DNA of 64,000 bases from F23-B02 sp963613665 (GCA_963613665.1 CAVEAL010000011.1:1-64000); one strand, 5' to 3'. Counted from the stretch's first letter, positions 1 through 8,130 are shown. Numbers and translations: made by a program. Notes: generated from the sequence alone by a model not told the origin.

Positions 1-643
1 AGTCCTCCTTCAGGGGCTCGATGTTCCAGCCGAACATGAACTTGTAGCCGCCCATTGCGCCGGGCTGAATAGCGACGTAAACAATGACGACGACGAGCAT
101 GACAAACAGTGCGGGCATACCGACGCGGCAGAAGTTTTCAATGCCGTTTTCAACGCCGGCCGCGACGATGAAGGCATTGAGCGCGATGAAGATCGCAGTC
201 CAGAGGATCATCTGTCCGCCGTTCATGATGAAGCTTCCGAAGAAGGTTGAGATATCATCCACATTCCATGTGTTCCAGCCGAAGATCGCGGTCAGATAAC
301 CGAGAGCATAGCGCATGACCATGCCGCCGAGGACGAAGTAGAAGCACAGGACGAGGAAGGGGCAGAGAACTGCTATATATCCGAGCCAGGTGAACTTCTT
401 GCTGAGCTTGCGGTAAGCCGCGACGGGGCTCAGGCCGGTCTTGCGTCCAATGGTGAATTCGCCGATCATAACGGCGAGGCCGACGAAGATTGCGAGGACG
501 AGGTACACGAGCAGGAAGGCGAAGCCGCCGTTGCTGCCCATTTTGTACGGGAAGCCCCAAATGTTGCCCAGACCGACGGCAGAGCCGATGGCTGCCATCA
601 GAAAGCCGAAGTTGGAGCCGAATGTTGCGCGATTGTTTTCCAT
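1..643 (-). CDS. Sodium-dependent (NSS/SNF family) amino-acid-type symporter, N-terminal part, runs off the left edge
   Basis: Membrane transporter of the neurotransmitter:sodium symporter family, which couples Na+ influx to uptake of an amino acid or related solute. The 214 visible residues begin MENNRATFGSNFGF and contain the TM1 unwound-helix signature (GSAVGLGNIW then GFPYK, residues 20-34), followed by several hydrophobic segments and the family's GGMVMRYALGY-like TM3 region. The start is fixed by an AAAGGAGAG ribosome-binding site just upstream. The C-terminal part lies outside the window. Oddity: the Arg that normally follows GNxW (the LeuT Arg30 gate residue) is Gly30 here. The leader contains two small hairpins (669-687 and 703-723) and a good promoter at 744-772. 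The substrate cannot be predicted; family assignment is secure. Confidence 0.93.
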   Translation of the reverse strand, partial: MENNRATFGSNFGFLMAAIGSAVGLGNIWGFPYKMGSNGGFAFLLVYLVLAIFVGLAVMIGEFTIGRKTGLSPVAAYRKLSKKFTWLGYIAVLCPFLVLCFYFVLGGMVMRYALGYLTAIFGWNTWNVDDISTFFGSFIMNGGQMILWTAIFIALNAFIVAAGVENGIENFCRVGMPALFVMLVVVIVYVAIQPGAMGGYKFMFGWNIEPLKED

Positions 644-743
644 AACTTTCTCTCCTTTATTTTCCTTTGCCGCAAATCGCAGGCGGCATGCAGAACCGCA
701 TCGCGTTAATTTTGTATTAACGCCGTGCTGAACTTGTAAACAG

Positions 744-772
744 ACTTTACACTATATTCACACATTTTTCAA
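744..772 (-). promoter_or_regulatory. Sigma-A-type promoter for the NSS symporter
   Basis: On the minus strand, TTGAAA (767-772) and TAAAGT (744-749) are separated by 17 bp, about 100 nt upstream of the symporter start. The leader holds a perfect GCGTTAAT/ATTAACGC hairpin (703-723) and a GCCGC/GCGGC hairpin (669-687). I could not match the leader to a known riboswitch. Confidence 0.55.
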
Positions 773-1009
773 TAGTTTTTTGCTGTTTAAATATTAACTT
801 TTGCTTTCGTTGACTAAAGTTTTGTGCACTTTTGACAAGGTATTACATAATTTCATATGCGTTATTACTAAAATTCAAGCCATTTATTCATGATTATGCA
901 AGCATCAAACAAATCCGACGGTTAACGCTTTCTTAACATTCGTATTAATTTGCTTTATACCCGTGTGTTAACAAATTTATATTTGAAAAAGAAAAAGTCA
1001 GCTTTGCTC

Positions 1010-1037
1010 TTGATTTTTTGAATATATACTGTAAAAT
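1010..1037 (+). promoter_or_regulatory. Candidate promoter for the phosphoribosyltransferase
   Basis: TTGATT (1010-1015) and TAAAAT (1032-1037) with a 16-bp spacer, giving a leader of about 80 nt. A small TGCTG/CAGCA hairpin lies just before the start codon. Confidence 0.4.
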
Positions 1038-1122
1038 ATTAATGTTATAGAATTATTACCTAATACGGCGACCGGCGGCCGATAACTGCGGAATGCTGAT
1101 TTCAGCAGAATGGAGACAAGAA

Positions 1123-1677
1123 ATGACTTACGAAATGGACATTGCCGGCTTAAAACGCGAGCTGCCCCTGTGCAAGGTCACCGACGACCTCTACATAGGA
1201 GCTTTTGTCATGTTCGGCGATGTTGAGCTGACCGTCCACTGCGCAGCGGAACTTTTAAAGAGAGCTCCCGAATATGACTATATCATCGCTCCCGAGGCAA
1301 AGGCCATTCCCCTTCTCTACGAAATGGCGCGTCAGAGCGGCGCGGAAAAATACTTTCTCGCAAGAAAAGGCCCCAAGGCCTATATGAGCGGTGTTTTCGA
1401 GGTCCACGTCAAGTCGATAACCACCATGGACGTGCAGCGTCTTGTTATCGACACGGCCGACGCCGAGCTCATCAACGGCAAGCGCATACTCATCGTTGAC
1501 GACGTTATATCCACCGGTGAGAGCCTCAGAGCCGTTGAAGAGCTCGTAAAAAAGGCCGGCGGCAACATCGTCGGCAGAATGGCAGTCCTCGCAGAGGGCG
1601 ACGCGCAGAAGCGCGACGATATTATCGTGCTCGGCGGTCTGCCGCTGTTCAATCCCGACGGCAGCGTCAAGGAATAA
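1123..1677 (+). CDS. Phosphoribosyltransferase family protein (adenine phosphoribosyltransferase-like)
   Basis: 184-residue type I phosphoribosyltransferase, expected to transfer phosphoribose from PRPP to a purine-type base or to act as a related regulator. The PRPP-binding signature is clear at residues 122-134 (ILIVDDVISTGES), preceded by the PRTase beta-strand IIAPEAKAIPL (54-64) that resembles the Apt/Xpt group. I prefer the ATG at 1123, which has GGAG 9 nt upstream, over the in-frame ATG at 1093, which has no ribosome-binding site. The gene is monocistronic, with its own promoter and a bidirectional terminator shared with convergent tadA. The N-terminus differs from housekeeping apt, so the exact base specificity is open. 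Confidence 0.85.
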   Translation: MTYEMDIAGLKRELPLCKVTDDLYIGAFVMFGDVELTVHCAAELLKRAPEYDYIIAPEAKAIPLLYEMARQSGAEKYFLARKGPKAYMSGVFEVHVKSITTMDVQRLVIDTADAELINGKRILIVDDVISTGESLRAVEELVKKAGGNIVGRMAVLAEGDAQKRDDIIVLGGLPLFNPDGSVKE

Positions 1678-1682
1678 TCAAC

Positions 1683-1717
1683 AAAAAAATTCACCGCGGC
1701 AGCGGTGAATTTTTTTA
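1683..1717. terminator. Bidirectional intrinsic terminator
   Basis: ATTCACCGC-ggca-GCGGTGAAT hairpin (1689-1710) flanked by A7 and T7 tracts. It serves both the phosphoribosyltransferase and tadA. The tadA stop codon lies inside the T tract. Confidence 0.9.
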
Positions 1718-2161
1718 TCTCTTACTCCGGAAAAAGTCCTTCAGCAGACGTGCCGATTCCTCGGCGCGGATATTGCCGTAGATCGCCGGCCTGTGCCCGT
1801 AGCGCTCCTCAAACAGATTGATGACGCTGCCGCACGAACCGGTGTTTTCGTCCTTGGCTCCAAAAACGACCGTCGGGATGCGGGCATTGATTATGCCTCC
1901 CGCGCACATCGGACAAGGCTCGAGGCTGACATATATCGTGCAGCCGCCGAGCCGCCAGTCGCCTACTGTACGGCAGGCCTCGCGGATGGCCTCGATCTCC
2001 GCGTGCTGCGTTGCGTCATGGCTCTCCTCGCGTCTGTTGCGGCCGCGGCCTATGATATCGCCCTGCGCGTCCGCTATGACGCAGCCGACGGGTATCTCGC
2101 CCTCATTGAAGGCCTCACGCGCAAGCTCGAGCGCAAGGCTCATGTATTCTTCTCTGTCCAT
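1715..2161 (-). CDS. tadA: tRNA-specific adenosine deaminase
   Basis: Zinc deaminase that converts A34 to inosine in the anticodon of tRNA-Arg(ACG). 148 residues, normal for the family. The zinc and catalytic motifs are HAE (residues 53-55, with Glu55 as proton shuttle) and PCPMC (82-86). The gene starts inside the 3' end of the upstream lysR gene (22-bp overlap), so the two are co-transcribed and probably translationally coupled. It ends in a bidirectional terminator. A LysR regulator preceding tadA is an unusual pairing and is probably positional rather than functional. Confidence 0.93.
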   Translation of the reverse strand: MDREEYMSLALELAREAFNEGEIPVGCVIADAQGDIIGRGRNRREESHDATQHAEIEAIREACRTVGDWRLGGCTIYVSLEPCPMCAGGIINARIPTVVFGAKDENTGSCGSVINLFEERYGHRPAIYGNIRAEESARLLKDFFRSKR

Positions 2162-3066
2162 TCAATGTCTCCTATCGTCTCGGACGCTATGCGCATAAAT
2201 TCGGATATGATCTTCCACTGGTACGGTCGGATGCGGCAGCCGAAATTTATCGGGTAGCGGTCGTTATCGGAAAATGCAAACATCCGCAGTCCATCAAGCT
2301 GCCGCGGCGTCAGCGCCATTTCCACCATATTCTTCGGGCAGAAGCATATACCGATGCCGTCGGCTGCCATTGCCATCAGCGTTTCGGCATTGTCCGACTG
2401 TGCGCGTATCTCCGGCTGAAAACCGGCGGCCTTGATCATGCGGCGGCTTATCCTGCCGACAATGTCCTCCGGGTTTCCCATGACAAAGGGTCTGTCGGCA
2501 AACAGCGCAAGCCCCGCCGTATTGAGCAGCTCCTCCGCTTCAGGCGGGCACATGCTCTTGGGCGCGAGCATGACGACCTGCTCGGTGTAAAAATCATAAA
2601 GAGCTATACCCTGCGCCGATTCTTCAAAGTTTGCGACGGCAAGGTCAATTTCGCCGTTCTGCAGCTTGCGCAGGAGAACGGCGTTCACGCTCTCATCCAG
2701 CCTGACGCATATGTTCGGGTACTCGCGCCGGAACGCCGATATGATCTCCGGCATGACGGCTCTTCCGCGCGTATAGGATATGCCGACGCGCAGTACGCCG
2801 CGCTGATTGCCCGTTATATCCCGAAGTTCGGCCTGCATCGACTGATATGTTCTGTGCAGCTCGGATGCGTAGCGCAGGAACACCTCGCCCTCGTAGGTAA
2901 GCTCCAGCGGATTTCGCCGCACTATGAGCTTACAGCCGAGCTCACGCTCGACGGCCTGTATGTGTGCACTGAGCGTCTGCTGCGTTATGTGCAGCTCCTC
3001 GGCCGCCTTCGTTATGCTGCGCTTGGCCGCGACCGTTACGAAATACTCCATTGTAAGAAAGTTCAT
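2140..3066 (-). CDS. LysR-type transcriptional regulator
   Basis: 308-residue LTTR with an N-terminal winged HTH (residues about 1-60; helix motif ITKAAEELHITQQTLSAHI at 18-36) and a C-terminal periplasmic-binding-like effector domain. The start MNFLTMEYF is supported by GGAG about 11 nt upstream. It is divergent from an NhaC-family antiporter gene with overlapping promoters, the classical arrangement for LTTR control of a neighbour, so the antiporter is the likely target. The effector is unknown. Confidence 0.92.
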   Translation of the reverse strand: MNFLTMEYFVTVAAKRSITKAAEELHITQQTLSAHIQAVERELGCKLIVRRNPLELTYEGEVFLRYASELHRTYQSMQAELRDITGNQRGVLRVGISYTRGRAVMPEIISAFRREYPNICVRLDESVNAVLLRKLQNGEIDLAVANFEESAQGIALYDFYTEQVVMLAPKSMCPPEAEELLNTAGLALFADRPFVMGNPEDIVGRISRRMIKAAGFQPEIRAQSDNAETLMAMAADGIGICFCPKNMVEMALTPRQLDGLRMFAFSDNDRYPINFGCRIRPYQWKIISEFMRIASETIGDIEWTEKNT

Positions 3067-3097
3067 GCCACCCTGCTCCGCACAAGTATTTTACTGT

Positions 3098-3148
3098 ATT
3101 ATACTCCGAAATTATCAGTTTTACAACTGTTTTATGCAGTAGTAATAT
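3098..3148. promoter_or_regulatory. Overlapping divergent promoters, lysR / nhaC-like
   Basis: Minus-strand promoter for lysR: TTGTAA (3121-3126), 17 bp, TATAAT (3098-3103). Plus-strand promoter for the antiporter: TTTACA (3120-3125), 17 bp, TAATAT (3143-3148). The two -35 boxes overlap almost completely, so RNA polymerase can occupy only one at a time. Confidence 0.65.
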
Positions 3149-3170
3149 TAAGCGCTGAGGTGATAAAAGC

Positions 3171-4475
3171 ATGCATCTTGCCGTATTCGGTCTGTTTGCG
3201 GCGGCGCTTATCGTCTGCGTCATATTCGATCTTTCGATACTCTACGCACTGCTGGCCGGACTTTTGATATTTTCCGTATGCGCATTCAGGATGGGGCACG
3301 GGATAAAAGAGATATTTATAATGATGATAAACGGCGTGAAGACCGCAAGAAACGTCATTTTGAGTCTTGTTATGATCGGTATGCTCACAGCACTGTGGCG
3401 CGCTGCCGGAACGATACCGGCTATCATATGCTACGCATCCGCACTCGTACAGCCGAAAACGCTTGTGCTCGCAAGCTTTCTTTTAAACTGCGGTGTTTCC
3501 ATGCTCACCGGAACGGCCTTCGGAACGTCGGCTACAATGGGCGTTATCTGCATGACGATGGGGCTTGCCATGGGCGCGGAGCCGGTGATGCTCGGCGGTG
3601 CGATAGTCTCGGGTGCGTATTTCGGCGACAGAGCCTCGCCCATGTCAACGAGCGCTCTGCTCGTGAGCGAGCTTACGGAGACTAACGTTTTCACAAATAT
3701 CCGCGGTATGCTGCGGCGCTCACTGGTGCCATTTATCGCCTGCTGCCTTATTTATGCAATAGCCGGTGTACTGCTTCACGCGGGAGGCGGTGCTCCGGAG
3801 TTTGAGAGCATATTTTCGCGCGAGGTGCGGCTGCACTGGCTGTGCCTTATACCCGCGCTGCCGGTAATAATACTGTCACTGTTTAAGATCCGCGTCCGTA
3901 TCACGATGGCGGCAAGCATCATTGCAGCTGCGATACTCTGTGCGTTTTTGCAGCACGACAGTGCATATTCGATATTGGGCTTTATTGTTAACGGTTTTCA
4001 CGCGCAGAACGCACAGGTCGCAGCGCTGCTCGACGGCGGCGGCATAAGCTCCATGCTCAGGTGCATAGCGATAATCATTATCTCGTCTACCTATTCCGGA
4101 ATTTTCTCCGGAACGGGACTGCTTGACGGGATAAGGCAGCACATCAACGCTCTCGCCTGCCGTACCGGAACCTTTACCGCAGTGCTCGCGGCATCGCTGA
4201 TGACCTCCGTCATAAGCTGCAACCAGACCCTTGCCATCATGCTGACGCATCAGCTCGTCCGCGAGGCCGACTGCGACAGGCAGCGTCTTGCGCTGTGCAT
4301 GGAGGACACTGTCATAGTCACGGCCGCACTCATCCCGTGGTCCATCGCCTCTGCGCTGCCACTCGGCTCCATCGGTGCTCCGACAGTGAGCCTGCTTGCT
4401 GCAAGCTTTCTGTACCTGCTGCCGCTGTGGAGCATGTTCAGATCGCATAAAATAAAGACGCACGCCGAAAGCTGA
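3171..4475 (+). CDS. Na+/H+ antiporter NhaC family protein
   Basis: 434-residue polytopic membrane protein of the NhaC/ion-transporter superfamily. It has about 10-12 hydrophobic segments and the conserved mid-protein signature GTAFGTSATMGV (residues about 117-128), followed by GAYFGDRASPMSTS. It is expected to exchange Na+ for H+ or an organic solute across the cytoplasmic membrane. The start is set by GAGGTG about 10 nt upstream. It is the only gene of its transcript, divergent from a LysR regulator and closed by a strong terminator. A second, differently regulated NhaC homologue lies at 5117-6673. Confidence 0.88.
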   Translation: MHLAVFGLFAAALIVCVIFDLSILYALLAGLLIFSVCAFRMGHGIKEIFIMMINGVKTARNVILSLVMIGMLTALWRAAGTIPAIICYASALVQPKTLVLASFLLNCGVSMLTGTAFGTSATMGVICMTMGLAMGAEPVMLGGAIVSGAYFGDRASPMSTSALLVSELTETNVFTNIRGMLRRSLVPFIACCLIYAIAGVLLHAGGGAPEFESIFSREVRLHWLCLIPALPVIILSLFKIRVRITMAASIIAAAILCAFLQHDSAYSILGFIVNGFHAQNAQVAALLDGGGISSMLRCIAIIIISSTYSGIFSGTGLLDGIRQHINALACRTGTFTAVLAASLMTSVISCNQTLAIMLTHQLVREADCDRQRLALCMEDTVIVTAALIPWSIASALPLGSIGAPTVSLLAASFLYLLPLWSMFRSHKIKTHAES

Positions 4476-4496
4476 CGCTTCCGGCGTGTGTTTTTT
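4461..4496. terminator. Intrinsic terminator between convergent genes
   Basis: CACGCCG...CGGCGTG stem (4461-4467 with 4482-4488, extended through an AGC/GCT inner stem) followed by T6 on the plus strand. It overlaps the antiporter stop codon. The minus side has a weaker T-rich tail, so it may also serve the C39-like gene. Confidence 0.8.
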
Positions 4497-4507
4497 ATAC
4501 TCAATAC

Positions 4508-5113
4508 TCAGGCTCTCACCACGGTAACAGCCTGCCTGTGCTGTTTTATGTAGCGATCCTCGACGGTCGCTCTGTCATATGCGACGATACCGTTGTTGTT
4601 CCAGGGGTCGTTGAATATATAGTGCTCATCGTCATAGCCGACAAGGAGCATACAGTGCTCGTTTGACAGCCATGTGAAGCTCTCGCCGCTGTCACTGAGC
4701 GTCCAGCACGGACCTACGATGATGTCCCGAAGGTCTATGGTCGCCCAAAGAGCAACGGGCATATCCCTGTCGATATAGCTGCGCAGCAGATATCCGATAT
4801 CGCTCCCCGTCTCGTCGAGCACGCGGAAGCCGTCCCCGAGTACGCGCTGCATGGCCTTCTGAATGACCGGCGCATAGCAGCCCATGGCCTCCCTGTCATA
4901 GGGATCACCGGCGAATTTTTCGTAAGGGCTGGGACCGTACATAACGCCGTCGCGCTCGGTGAAGGGCTCTTTTTCAAGATAATTATCAATAAAATCGTAG
5001 ATTGATATATCGCAGCCGAGGTACTGAAGGAGCATTACCGCCGTCACGCTCTCGCAGCCGGTGAAGGCTCCGCCGCCAGTCTGGTCAATATAGGGTACGT
5101 CGATTTTTTTCAT
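4508..5113 (-). CDS. C39-like family cysteine peptidase, no signal peptide
   Basis: 201-residue papain-like C39 family domain protein. The probable catalytic Cys20 sits in FTGCES, His153 in NEHCMLLVGYDD, and the Asn168-Asp169 pair in IFNDPW, in the correct order for the family. There is no signal peptide or membrane segment, so it is predicted cytosolic, whereas many C39_2 proteins are exported. Its ATG lies 3 nt after the stop of the NhaC-family gene, so it is the second gene of the lysine-riboswitch operon. Substrate unknown; a peptidase or amidase acting on a small peptide or isopeptide is inference. Confidence 0.8.
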   Translation of the reverse strand: MKKIDVPYIDQTGGGAFTGCESVTAVMLLQYLGCDISIYDFIDNYLEKEPFTERDGVMYGPSPYEKFAGDPYDREAMGCYAPVIQKAMQRVLGDGFRVLDETGSDIGYLLRSYIDRDMPVALWATIDLRDIIVGPCWTLSDSGESFTWLSNEHCMLLVGYDDEHYIFNDPWNNNGIVAYDRATVEDRYIKQHRQAVTVVRA

Positions 5114-5116
5114 TGT

Positions 5117-6673
5117 TTACGCTGCTTCTGCGGCCTTCTTGGAATTTGACACCTTGTAAAGCACCAGAATGACAGCCAGCATCATAACAATGGAGATGGG
5201 AAGGGCAATGTACCACTGCTTTACGGCGCCGGCGATGATGTAGCTCACGGCGGATACGGCAATTACGGGCATTGTATACTGCATCTGAGTCTCAACGTGG
5301 TTGATGTGGTTGCACTGTGCTCCGGCGGAGGACATGATGGTCGTGTCGGAAATGGGCGAGATGTGGTCACCGCAGACCGCACCGGCCATGGTAGCGGAAA
5401 TGCAGATGGTCATGACATCGGGTACGCTCGCGCACATGGGAACGATGATCGGGATCAGAATACCCATAGTGCCCCAGGAGGTACCGGTGGAGAAGCCGAG
5501 AATGCAGGCTATAAGGAACACCGCAACGGGCAGGAACACGCTGAGTGCCGTGCTGTTCCGGAAAAGACCCTGTACGAAAGTGCCGATGCTGAGCTGATCT
5601 ACGAGGCCCTTGAGCGTCCATGCAAAGATAAGAACGGTGATGGCGGGGATCATGATCTTGAAGCCGTCGACCAGGCAGCTCATGAACTCGCGGGCGCCGA
5701 CGATCCTGCGGGGGATGTACAGTATAGCCATGACGATAACGGTCATGAACGTGGCAAACACCAGCGCCAGACTTGCCGAGCAGTTTGCGAAGGCATCTAT
5801 CAGGTTCTCCGCACCGTTATGATAGCCGGTGAGGATCATTGCAAACACCGCGGTTGCGATGAGCACGATGATCGGTATAATAAGATCGGATACGCGGCCT
5901 CTGCTGCTGCCCTCCTGCTCTGACTGCTCCATGTCCCTGAACTCCTCCTCGCCGGAGGTGAACAGGTCGCCCTTGGCGGCATTGAGCTCATGACGGCGCA
6001 TCTTGCCGAAGTCGATGAGGAAAATGCTTGTGAATACGACCATAATCAGGGTGAGAATGGCATAGAAGTTAAAAGGAATGGCTGCGCAGAACATCTGGAA
6101 GCCGTTTATGTCGTAGTCCTCGGGAATGTAGCTGCTGACGGCAGCCGCCCAGCTCGACACAGGCGCAAGGATGCATACGGGCGCTGCCGTTGCGTCGATG
6201 ATATACGCAAGCTTCGCGCGGGAGACCTTGTATTTGTCGGTGATGGGGCGCATGATATTGCCGACGGTAAGGCAGTTGAAATAGTCGTCAACGAAGATCA
6301 GGATGCCCAGAGCCGTGGTCGAGAGCATTGCTCCCCTCTTGCTCTTTATGCGTCTGCTCGCCCATGCGCCGTAAGCTCTGGATGCGCCGGACTTCGCCAG
6401 CAGAACGATGATCATTCCAAGCAGGGCATCAAAGATCAGGATATTGAGATCCATATTATCGGCCATGGAGCCGAACAGCTTCTCAAATGTTCCCCACGCC
6501 ACATTGCCGACCGACGGCCACAGGCCGAGCCCGTCAGGCAGAAGCGAAACCGCAACGAACACCGCCGCCAGAAAGCATCCGGCAAACAGCGAGCTGTAAA
6601 CCTCTTTTGTTATCAGGGCAAGAACAATTGCCACAAGCGGCGGGACTATAGCCCATGCTGTACCGATAAACAT
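5117..6673 (-). CDS. NhaC-superfamily transporter under lysine riboswitch control (probable lysine transporter)
   Basis: 518-residue polytopic membrane protein of the NhaC antiporter superfamily, with a central GFSTGTSWGTMGIL signature and a late GDHISPISDTTIMSS motif typical of the family. The ATG is preceded by GGAGG at about 10 nt. The gene is read from a consensus promoter (6966-6994) through an L-box riboswitch and terminator, so expression should stop when lysine is plentiful. NhaC-type proteins found downstream of L-boxes have been proposed as lysine transporters (LysW). This gene is best read as that type, rather than as a Na+/H+ homeostasis antiporter. It is followed 3 nt later by the C39-like gene. 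Confidence 0.9.
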   Translation of the reverse strand: MFIGTAWAIVPPLVAIVLALITKEVYSSLFAGCFLAAVFVAVSLLPDGLGLWPSVGNVAWGTFEKLFGSMADNMDLNILIFDALLGMIIVLLAKSGASRAYGAWASRRIKSKRGAMLSTTALGILIFVDDYFNCLTVGNIMRPITDKYKVSRAKLAYIIDATAAPVCILAPVSSWAAAVSSYIPEDYDINGFQMFCAAIPFNFYAILTLIMVVFTSIFLIDFGKMRRHELNAAKGDLFTSGEEEFRDMEQSEQEGSSRGRVSDLIIPIIVLIATAVFAMILTGYHNGAENLIDAFANCSASLALVFATFMTVIVMAILYIPRRIVGAREFMSCLVDGFKIMIPAITVLIFAWTLKGLVDQLSIGTFVQGLFRNSTALSVFLPVAVFLIACILGFSTGTSWGTMGILIPIIVPMCASVPDVMTICISATMAGAVCGDHISPISDTTIMSSAGAQCNHINHVETQMQYTMPVIAVSAVSYIIAGAVKQWYIALPISIVMMLAVILVLYKVSNSKKAAEAA

Positions 6674-6716
6674 AATACAACTACCTCCATAAATTCAAAG
6701 TCGGATATAACAAAAT

Positions 6717-6742
6717 CGTGCCGCACATGTATATGCGGCACG
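6717..6742 (-). terminator. Riboswitch-controlled terminator
   Basis: CGTGCCGCA and TGCGGCACG arms around a short loop, followed on the minus strand by ATTTTGTTAT. It lies between the L-box aptamer and the NhaC-family start codon and is the expected OFF element of the switch. Confidence 0.85.
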
Positions 6743-6771
6743 ACGGAAACAACGACTTTGGTAAACATTTG

Positions 6772-6940
6772 TTTATGCAAAGCTCTCCACAATCGTGACA
6801 GTGCGTACCATGTTCTGGCACACCCCAGAAGCCTGACCTGACAGAGAACAGACATCTTCGGCGGAGCTTCCTTTCCGTTTTCCGTGCTGTCACACTCTTA
6901 CGAAAACGTACTGATAAGCACCCGCGCCTCTTAGCATAAC
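6772..6940 (-). ncRNA. Lysine riboswitch (L-box)
   Basis: Read on the minus strand, the leader shows the L-box landmarks in order: a P1 arm TTATGC, AGAGGCGCG, the AGTA loop element, GGAAAGGAAGCTCCGCCGAAG (cut at 6860-6880), a CTGGGGTGTGCCAG stem, CACTGTCA, TGGAGAGCTTTG, and the closing GCATAA P1 arm. A terminator follows at 6717-6742. Lysine binding should stabilise the aptamer and favour termination. Recognition rests on comparison with the remembered B. subtilis lysC leader; a covariance search for the lysine family (RF00168) would confirm it. Confidence 0.9.
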
Positions 6941-6965
6941 ATGAATCGGGCGATATGTTGGCATG

Positions 6966-6994
6966 ATAATAACACCATGACCCGCTCAAGTCAA
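6966..6994 (-). promoter_or_regulatory. Promoter of the lysine-riboswitch operon
   Basis: TTGACT (6989-6994) and TATTAT (6966-6971) with a 17-bp spacer, placing the start of transcription roughly 20-25 nt upstream of the aptamer. Confidence 0.75.
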
Positions 6995-7080
6995 TTATTA
7001 ATTAACGCTTTATTAACATATCGTCGTTCTACACAAGGCAGCAAAGCACTTTAGCCGCACAATTGTACATTTAAGCATGA

Positions 7081-7112
7081 AAAAAACGTCGAGCCGCCGC
7101 TCGACGTTTTTG
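7081..7112. terminator. Terminator after pta
   Basis: AACGTCGAGC-cgcc-GCTCGACGTT hairpin (7085-7108) with A6 on the left and T5 on the right. On the minus strand it ends pta with a U-rich tail. Confidence 0.9.
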
Positions 7113-7131
7113 ATATTTTAGTTATGTAAGC

Positions 7132-8130
7132 TCACTTGAGTGCTGCGGTGATGATGGACATCTGGTAAACCTCTTCTGCATTGCAGCCGCGGGAGAGGTC
7201 GTTGATGGGAGCGTTCAGACCCTGAAGGATGGGGCCGTAGGCCGCGAAGCCGCCGAGACGTGCAGCGATCTTGTAGCCGATGTTGCCGGACTGGATCTCC
7301 GGGAAAATGAAGGTGTTTGCATAGCCTGCAACGGGAGAGCCGGGGAACTTGAGCTGGCCTACAACGGGAGAAACCGCTGCGTCAAACTGCATCTCGCCGT
7401 CGATCTTGAGCTCGGGAGCGAGCTTCTTTGCTTCCTCGGTCGCATTGCGCACGAGATCGACGTTCGCACCCTTGCCGCTGCCCTTGGTGGAGTAAGACAG
7501 CATTGCAACTTTCGGGTCGATGCCGAATACCTTTGCGGTCTCGGCGGTTGCGACGGCGACCTCTGCCAGCTTCTGGGCTGCGGTAAAGGTGACGTTGCCT
7601 TCCTTGTCCACGTTGTCCTGATAGTCGATGTTGATAGCGCAGTCGCCCATTGCGAGGGTCTCGTCGCCGCGGATCATGATAAAGCAGGAGGACACGAGAT
7701 GTGCGCCCTTCTTGGTCTTGACGAGCTGGAGCGCCGGACGTACGGTATCGGCCGTGGAATAGGTAGCGCCGCCGAGCAGGCAGTCTGCAACGCCCATCTT
7801 GACGAGCATGGTGCCGAAGTAATTGCCCTTTGCAAGGGATGCGCGGCACTCCTCGGGGCTCATCTTGCCCTTGCGCAGTGCGACCATTTCCTCGACCATT
7901 GCATCCATACCCTCGTAGGTTGCAGGGTCAAGGATCTCAAGGCCCTCGATATCAAAGCCGCCCTTTGCGGCAGCTGCCTTGACTTCATCAACATTGCCGA
8001 CGAGGATCGGGGTCAGGAAACCGTCCTTCTTCAGACGTGCTGCCGACTCAAGGATGCGTGCGTCGCTGCCTTCGGTGTAGACGATCTTTCTCGGATCGTT
8101 CCTGAGAACTTCAATAAGATTTTCGAACAT
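7132..8130 (-). CDS. pta: Phosphate acetyltransferase
   Basis: Interconverts acetyl-CoA and acetyl phosphate for acetate formation and substrate-level ATP synthesis. 332 residues, the length of the single-domain bacterial enzyme. Recognisable features are the N-terminal IVYTEGSDARI, the central TKGSGKGANVD and the C-terminal family motif SPVAGYANTFIFPE. A much longer frame is open upstream, but GGAGG 8 nt before the ATG at 8130 fixes the start at MFENLIEV. No ackA is adjacent. A GCGGC/GCCGC hairpin (about 8150-8165) lies in the leader. Codon use is biased to C-ending codons, consistent with high expression. Confidence 0.95.
   Translation of the reverse strand: MFENLIEVLRNDPRKIVYTEGSDARILESAARLKKDGFLTPILVGNVDEVKAAAAKGGFDIEGLEILDPATYEGMDAMVEEMVALRKGKMSPEECRASLAKGNYFGTMLVKMGVADCLLGGATYSTADTVRPALQLVKTKKGAHLVSSCFIMIRGDETLAMGDCAINIDYQDNVDKEGNVTFTAAQKLAEVAVATAETAKVFGIDPKVAMLSYSTKGSGKGANVDLVRNATEEAKKLAPELKIDGEMQFDAAVSPVVGQLKFPGSPVAGYANTFIFPEIQSGNIGYKIAARLGGFAAYGPILQGLNAPINDLSRGCNAEEVYQMSIITAALK

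Larger units (their letters stand above)
644..1122. other. AT-rich divergent intergenic region
   Basis: About 480 bp with no credible gene. It holds the minus-strand symporter promoter and leader hairpins and, at its right end, a plus-strand promoter for the phosphoribosyltransferase. The core (about 770-1000) is strongly AT-rich, and I see no other structure in it. Confidence 0.6.

Noticed and set aside
644..743. Glycine riboswitch ahead of the NSS symporter
   Set aside because: Such symporters often follow glycine riboswitches, but the leader lacks the aptamer's conserved GGAGAG and CACCGAAGG-type elements. Only two simple hairpins are present.
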